NCBI GenBank assembly: GCA_046546235.1
Contig: JBKGYG010000061.1
Location: 1-10,307 of the forward strand
From: JBKGYG01 sp046546235
GTDB taxonomy: Bacteria > Bacillota > Clostridia > Lachnospirales > DSM-24629
Reading direction: 5' to 3'
Length of the DNA stretch: 10,307 nt
Shown here piece by piece: positions 7,044-10,307 of the stretch; the first letter of the stretch is position 1, and every line of letters begins with the position of its first letter. The notes beneath the pieces are model-generated. The model saw nothing but the letters and a program-made list of their open reading frames with translations, ran no database searches and was not told the DNA's origin. The translations under genes and the position numbers were made by a program.

Positions 7044-8915
7044 TTACATTGGCATTAATTTCAAATAATCTTCAACTTTTCCATCATTTAAACAACATTC
7101 TATAATTTGTTTTCCTAATGGATTAAGATCAGGAGTTAAGAACTTTTTCAATTCTTCTTTAAAGAAATTAACTAATATTTCCGATCCTTTATCATAACCT
7201 TCATTACCTACTTCCAATTGATGGTTTGTTCTTAATAAGCCTTTTGGTATATCCTTACCATCTACTTTTAGATTTTTAATTGAATATCCTAATAGAGAAC
7301 ATCTTGATTCTAATAACTGCTCTGGTTTGAATTTGGCATTACCTTTTCTTGTTAGATATTCTCTTGCAATCCATTGAGGATTAAAACTTGTTTTGTAAGC
7401 TCCGATATGTTGATTAGGAATAAGTACATATTTAGTTTGAGGAGTATTTATTATCTGATCTAATAACAGATTAGCTTGATCTACCATTTTTCCAGTAGCA
7501 AATGGCCAATAAGAACCTACCCCTTCACTTGTTAATCCTTTAGCACCTACAATACTTGGGTTAGCATGCCCTCTAGGTGCAACTAATCTCCACAACCAAG
7601 CAAGAGCTGGTGGTAAAACATGTAATGCTCCTACAATACCATAAGTTGGTTTATCTTTTGTACATATAGGTGCTCTAAAACCAAAACTTCTTATGTCAAT
7701 TTCTGCAGGTTCATCATCTACACCTGGCACAAAATGTCTTGGCATAATCACACGTGGATTTGGGCAAGGTTTTCCAGGAGCATCCATTATATGTTCCCAT
7801 ATTAAAGAAGTAGAATATGGAGCTGCGTCTATATTTAAAAATATTAGAGGCTCTTTTGGATGTATACATAATTTTTCGTGATGAGGTGATGTTCCATATT
7901 CAGTAATATGGTCAACTCTTAAAAACCATCCATTTTCGGCATCTTTAACAACTAACTTTTCACTATCTTTTTGCAAGTCTGGGTGGCATAACGCCATATC
8001 ATCTGTTACTGGATTAAGCTGACAAGTATCAGCAATCTCTAAATAAAATGGATCTTCTGTAACAGTATTTTTAGCAAATAATACTCTACCATCTACTTCT
8101 CTATGAATTTGTTCAATCATTTCACTTTTTCCGCCACCACTAGCACCTTCATGCATAATAGTAACTGTATTATCATAAGGAGTGGTAACTCGAACTGTTG
8201 ATGCATGAACTGTTGTCCATCCTTCAATTTCTCCTATATTAAGAAGAACTCCATATATACCTTTTTTAGCACTAGGGCCAGGATAAAGATTAAATGAAAA
8301 TACTTCATGAGTTTCTTCTAGTCTATTATGAACCACTATTTGTTTTCCATTAAAATGTGTGTGTCTAAATGTTGGTGCTAAATAAATAATAGCTTTTGGT
8401 TTAAATTCATCTGGAATTTCATCTAATGGTATAAATCCTTGTAAATCTGCTAAGCCTCCCGCAAAAAAACCTGCATTATCAGGAGCAATTAATAATGTAG
8501 GATAACCATATTCATTATCCCCTGCCATAAGCGGCATAACAATAAGATCCTTTCCTTCAAACCATTCTAAAGCTTCTTTACGAACTTTATCAAATTTCTC
8601 AGAGAACCTATTTTCATATTTCTCTTTATCTGTTTCTCTATCATCAGCTACTAATAAACATTCAGGATCTCTTCTTCTCATATAAGTGTCTAAATAATTA
8701 ACAGATGCACCATTTTTACATTTTGTAACAGTGGCTTCTACTATATGCCCTTTACCAGGAACATCATATCCTACTTCAAAAACACCATTTTTCTCGCCTT
8801 TTAATGCTAATTCCAATAAATGTGCTCTGTTTGTAGGTATAGTAATATTATTACTATTATTTATAATTTTTTGCACGTCTTCCGCTAATACAAATTTTTT
8901 TAATGCTTCATTCAT
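7044..8915 (-). CDS. DUF4914-type protein with PEP carboxykinase-like P-loop
   Basis: A 623-residue soluble protein that I associate from memory with DUF4914, a mainly Firmicute family of unproven function. A Walker A/P-loop is clear at 257-264 (GASGGGKS, within MHEGASGGGKSEM), resembling GLSGTGKT of ATP-type PEP carboxykinase. About 40 residues on, NPVTDDMALCHP (Asp305-Asp306) could be the metal-binding kinase-2 pair seen in PEPCK (GDDEH). Other distinctive blocks are GWFLRVDHITEYG (329-341), FLNIDAAPYSTSLIWEHIMD (359-378), PRVIMPRHFVPG, RSFGFRAPICT (409-419) and GLTSEGVGSYWPFATGKM (460-477). Nucleotide binding, perhaps phosphotransfer, is a sound inference; PEPCK activity is not shown. No signal peptide or membrane segment is seen. 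GAGGAGGT (8922-8929) six bases upstream fixes the start. It is a single-gene unit with its own extended -10 promoter, long structured leader and terminator. Confidence 0.8.
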   Translation of the reverse strand: MNEALKKFVLAEDVQKIINNSNNITIPTNRAHLLELALKGEKNGVFEVGYDVPGKGHIVEATVTKCKNGASVNYLDTYMRRRDPECLLVADDRETDKEKYENRFSEKFDKVRKEALEWFEGKDLIVMPLMAGDNEYGYPTLLIAPDNAGFFAGGLADLQGFIPLDEIPDEFKPKAIIYLAPTFRHTHFNGKQIVVHNRLEETHEVFSFNLYPGPSAKKGIYGVLLNIGEIEGWTTVHASTVRVTTPYDNTVTIMHEGASGGGKSEMIEQIHREVDGRVLFAKNTVTEDPFYLEIADTCQLNPVTDDMALCHPDLQKDSEKLVVKDAENGWFLRVDHITEYGTSPHHEKLCIHPKEPLIFLNIDAAPYSTSLIWEHIMDAPGKPCPNPRVIMPRHFVPGVDDEPAEIDIRSFGFRAPICTKDKPTYGIVGALHVLPPALAWLWRLVAPRGHANPSIVGAKGLTSEGVGSYWPFATGKMVDQANLLLDQIINTPQTKYVLIPNQHIGAYKTSFNPQWIAREYLTRKGNAKFKPEQLLESRCSLLGYSIKNLKVDGKDIPKGLLRTNHQLEVGNEGYDKGSEILVNFFKEELKKFLTPDLNPLGKQIIECCLNDGKVEDYLKLMPM

Positions 8916-9111
8916 TGAATTACCTCCTCGATTTTAAAAATAAAATGCATAAAAAAAGACTGAATAAAAACACATATGTAAAGCATAGCTCTAATAAAGA
9001 GTCTACGCCTTATAAACATCAATAACATATGAAATAAATAATGATAATAATAATAATTTAACAATTATTCATTGCAAATGCATAAAATAGGCACCTTTAC
9101 CTACCTTATTG
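8916..9111 (-). promoter_or_regulatory. Long structured 5' leader of the DUF4914-type gene
   Basis: From the predicted start near 9111 the transcript has about 195 nt before the ATG at 8915. Two hairpins stand out. One lies at the very 5' end (9109-9082): 10 bp with two G-U pairs around an 8-nt loop, UAAAGGUG. The other (9012-8979) has a 10-bp stem, a single bulged A, four more pairs and a UUAUU loop. The region between them is AT-rich with an AAT repeat (about 9034-9058). A U-run begins about 9 nt after the second hairpin. The layout suits a cis-acting regulatory RNA, but I cannot match it to a known riboswitch class. Confidence 0.45.
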
Positions 9112-9117
9112 ATTGAC

Positions 9118-9146
9118 ATTTTATCATAGCAATATAAAAAATGCAA
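9118..9146 (-). promoter_or_regulatory. Sigma-A promoter with extended -10 for the DUF4914-type gene
   Basis: On the minus strand, TTGCAT (9146-9141) lies 17 bp from TAAAAT (9123-9118), and the spacer ends in TGA, giving a TGn extended -10. The predicted start is near 9111, immediately before the first leader hairpin. Both elements are close to consensus and no comparable pair was seen nearer the gene. Confidence 0.65.
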
Positions 9147-9403
9147 ATTTATCTTCTGTAAATATAGTGCCCTAATTAAAATTAATTATTTATAAATTTT
9201 TGTTATATTTATTAGAAATAACTCTTAATTATTTATTTTTTAAAACAAATTCTAGTAGACAAATATATATGCAGAGAACGGATTTTCAAATATTTATTTC
9301 TTAACTTCAAAGCATATTATTAAACGGTAATTTATAATTTTTAACCTCAATGTTTTAAATTTATAGTATACTATTATTCATAACTATTCTATAGGAGGTC
9401 CTT
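9147..9403 (+). other. AT-rich region upstream of the UPF0178 gene
   Basis: No gene or clear RNA is visible here. Near its end, a 12-bp palindrome, ATAGTATACTAT (9363-9374), contains TATACT (9367-9372), a plausible -10, but no good -35 lies at the right distance; TTAACC (9341-9346) with TAGTAT (9364-9369) is a weaker alternative. AGGAGGT (9393-9399) is the ribosome binding site of the next gene, with four bases to its ATG. Confidence 0.4.
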
Positions 9404-9838
9404 ATGCAAATACTAGTTGATGCTGATGCTTGTCCTGTAAAAGAACTAATAGTAAAAATAGCAAAAGAATTTAATCTAAGTGTTACTATGTTTTTTGATA
9501 ATGCACATGTATATGAAGATGGCTATTCAAAGGTTGTCATACTTGACCAAGGAAGAGATAGTGTAGATTTTGAACTTATAATTCACGTAAAAGAAGGAGA
9601 TATTGTTGTAACTCAAGATTATGGTGTAGCAACTCTAGCTTTGTCTAAAAATGCAAAAGTAATAAACCAAAATGGAATGATATATACTCATAACAATATT
9701 GATTCTTTACTCTTTCAAAGACATATGTCTGCACAACTAAGGCGTCAAGGCAAGCGAATAAAAAGCAGTAAAAAAAGAAGCAAATCTGACAATGCTTCTT
9801 TTGAATATAATTTCCTCAAACTTATAAAGGGAAATTAA
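9404..9838 (+). CDS. UPF0178 (DUF188, YaiI/YqxD) family protein
   Basis: A 144-residue cytoplasmic protein of the UPF0178 family, typified by E. coli YaiI and B. subtilis YqxD, at the usual family length. The N-terminal signature MQILVDADACPVK carries Asp6 and Asp8. GRDSVDFELI has Asp52 and Asp55, VVTQDYGVATLAL has Asp72, and NQNGMIYTHNNID precedes LLFQRHMSAQLRRQGKR. The acidic residues and predicted fold link the family to PIN/NYN-type nucleases, but its biochemical activity is not established. The C-terminus is strongly basic (KRIKSSKKRSKS), compatible with nucleic-acid contact. AGGAGGT just upstream supports the start. Its stop codon overlaps that of the convergent aldo/keto reductase by four bases (TTAA at 9835-9838). 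Confidence 0.93.
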   Translation: MQILVDADACPVKELIVKIAKEFNLSVTMFFDNAHVYEDGYSKVVILDQGRDSVDFELIIHVKEGDIVVTQDYGVATLALSKNAKVINQNGMIYTHNNIDSLLFQRHMSAQLRRQGKRIKSSKKRSKSDNASFEYNFLKLIKGN

Positions 9839-10307
9839 CTTTTCCAAATAGTTCCTATAAAATCCTGATATTCTTTATTAGTTATTTCATCAAGAATATC
9901 AATATCTTCTTGTTCTAATGACCATTCTTCAAGTCCTATAAGAGGAGTTATGTGCTCTATCTTTCTAGCACCAACTATGGGGACTGTACCTTTACTCATT
10001 GTCCATTTTATAGCAAGTTGAGTTATAGTCTTGTCATATTTTTTACTTATATCATCCATTTTAGATATAAGGAATTGAATTTTTTTAAGTTTCTTTTTTG
10101 AGTAGTAGATTTTTCTAATTATTCCTTTTGGCCTATTGCTTGGTGTATATTTCCCAGTCAATAATCCTTGGGCTAAAGTCATATATGAAAGAAAAGTTAC
10201 ATCTAATTCTTTACATAAATTTAATAACCCGTTATATTCATGCTTACGATATAATAAGCTATAATGCATTTGATTTGAAGTAAGTTTAATTCCTCTTTTA
10301 TCTAGTA
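9835..10307 (-). CDS. Aldo/keto reductase, C-terminal part (5' end outside window)
   Basis: About 156 residues are visible and the frame is open to the window edge, so the internal ATG at 10269 is not the true start. Residues before it read KRGIKLTSNQ, leading into MHYSLLYRK. This matches the AKR segment where the Asn-Gln pair lies near the nicotinamide, followed by LSYMTLAQGLLTGKYTP (the SPLAQGLLTGKY block, with Thr for Pro). The C-terminus has TQLAIKWTMSKGTVPIVGARKIEHI, the adenosine-phosphate binding region of NAD(P)H-dependent AKRs. The catalytic Asp-Tyr-Lys-His tetrad should lie upstream, so activity cannot be judged. The enzyme would reduce a carbonyl compound with NAD(P)H in the cytoplasm; the substrate is unknown. 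There is no obvious terminator at the overlapping convergent stops, only a 5-bp GGAAA/TTTCC stem. Confidence 0.9.
   Translation of the reverse strand, partial: LDKRGIKLTSNQMHYSLLYRKHEYNGLLNLCKELDVTFLSYMTLAQGLLTGKYTPSNRPKGIIRKIYYSKKKLKKIQFLISKMDDISKKYDKTITQLAIKWTMSKGTVPIVGARKIEHITPLIGLEEWSLEQEDIDILDEITNKEYQDFIGTIWKS

Noticed and set aside
7044..8915. Genuine PEP carboxykinase
   Set aside because: Apart from the P-loop and a possible Asp pair, the conserved PEPCK substrate and nucleotide-specific motifs are not visible, so the name would overstate what is seen.
9034..9058. AAT trinucleotide repeat as a phase-variation tract
   Set aside because: It is short and imperfect, lies in an untranslated AT-rich leader about 110 bases from the ATG and between no promoter elements, so length change has no evident effect.
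8916..9111. M-box (ykoK) magnesium riboswitch in the DUF4914-type leader
   Set aside because: Only the first hairpin resembles the opening of the M-box consensus. The conserved central segments (GCUGCCC, GACGCCAAUGGGU) and the closing GUGCUAAAGCUC are absent, and the downstream gene is not a metal transporter.
9113..9141. Plus-strand promoter starting from a perfect TTGACA
   Set aside because: No -10 lies at 16-18 bp; the nearest TATAAA is only 14 bp away. The same bases form a much better minus-strand promoter.

Overview
The window is AT-rich, densely coding bacterial DNA that most resembles the chromosome of an anaerobic, probably spore-forming Firmicute (Clostridia). This rests on the very low GC content, strong AGGAGG ribosome binding sites, sigma-A-like promoters with 17-bp spacers, and gene content: a 2-hydroxyacyl-CoA dehydratase activase-type protein, a non-haem manganese catalase, a DUF4914-type protein, an OFA-family transporter and a UPF0178 protein. 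I see no tRNA, rRNA, CRISPR array, insertion sequence or phage gene.

Layout. 1-3147 (+) is the 3' part of a large multidomain CoA-dehydratase activase-related protein whose N-terminus lies outside the window. It converges on a manganese catalase (3170-3913, -) and the two share one bidirectional hairpin terminator. A 321-bp divergent spacer holds the catalase promoter and leader and the promoter of a small SAM-dependent methyltransferase (4235-4822, +). That gene converges on an OFA-type MFS transporter (4859-6022, -) across a perfect 36-bp palindrome. Upstream of the transporter on the same strand is a polytopic membrane protein (6096-6797, -) that looks like a CPBP-type protein without its catalytic motifs. 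Next, behind an intrinsic terminator, is a 623-residue DUF4914-type protein with a PEP-carboxykinase-like P-loop (7044-8915, -). It is preceded by a predicted ~195-nt structured leader and an extended -10 promoter. The right end has a UPF0178 protein (9404-9838, +) whose stop codon overlaps that of a partial aldo/keto reductase (9835-10307, -).

How the genes relate. This looks like a run of mostly single-gene transcription units rather than one pathway operon: nearly every gene has its own promoter or terminator, and convergent pairs dominate. The activase points to reductive, amino-acid or hydroxyacid-fermenting anaerobic metabolism, the OFA transporter to carboxylate exchange, and the catalase to peroxide defence in such a cell. 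These links are inference from family membership. The items most worth a second look are the DUF4914/PEPCK-like protein with its structured leader, the His/Gln/Asn-rich tail on the catalase, the degenerate CPBP-like membrane protein with palindromic operator candidates, and a Gly-to-Arg change in a nucleotide-binding motif of the activase. I found no clear multi-gene undescribed system.
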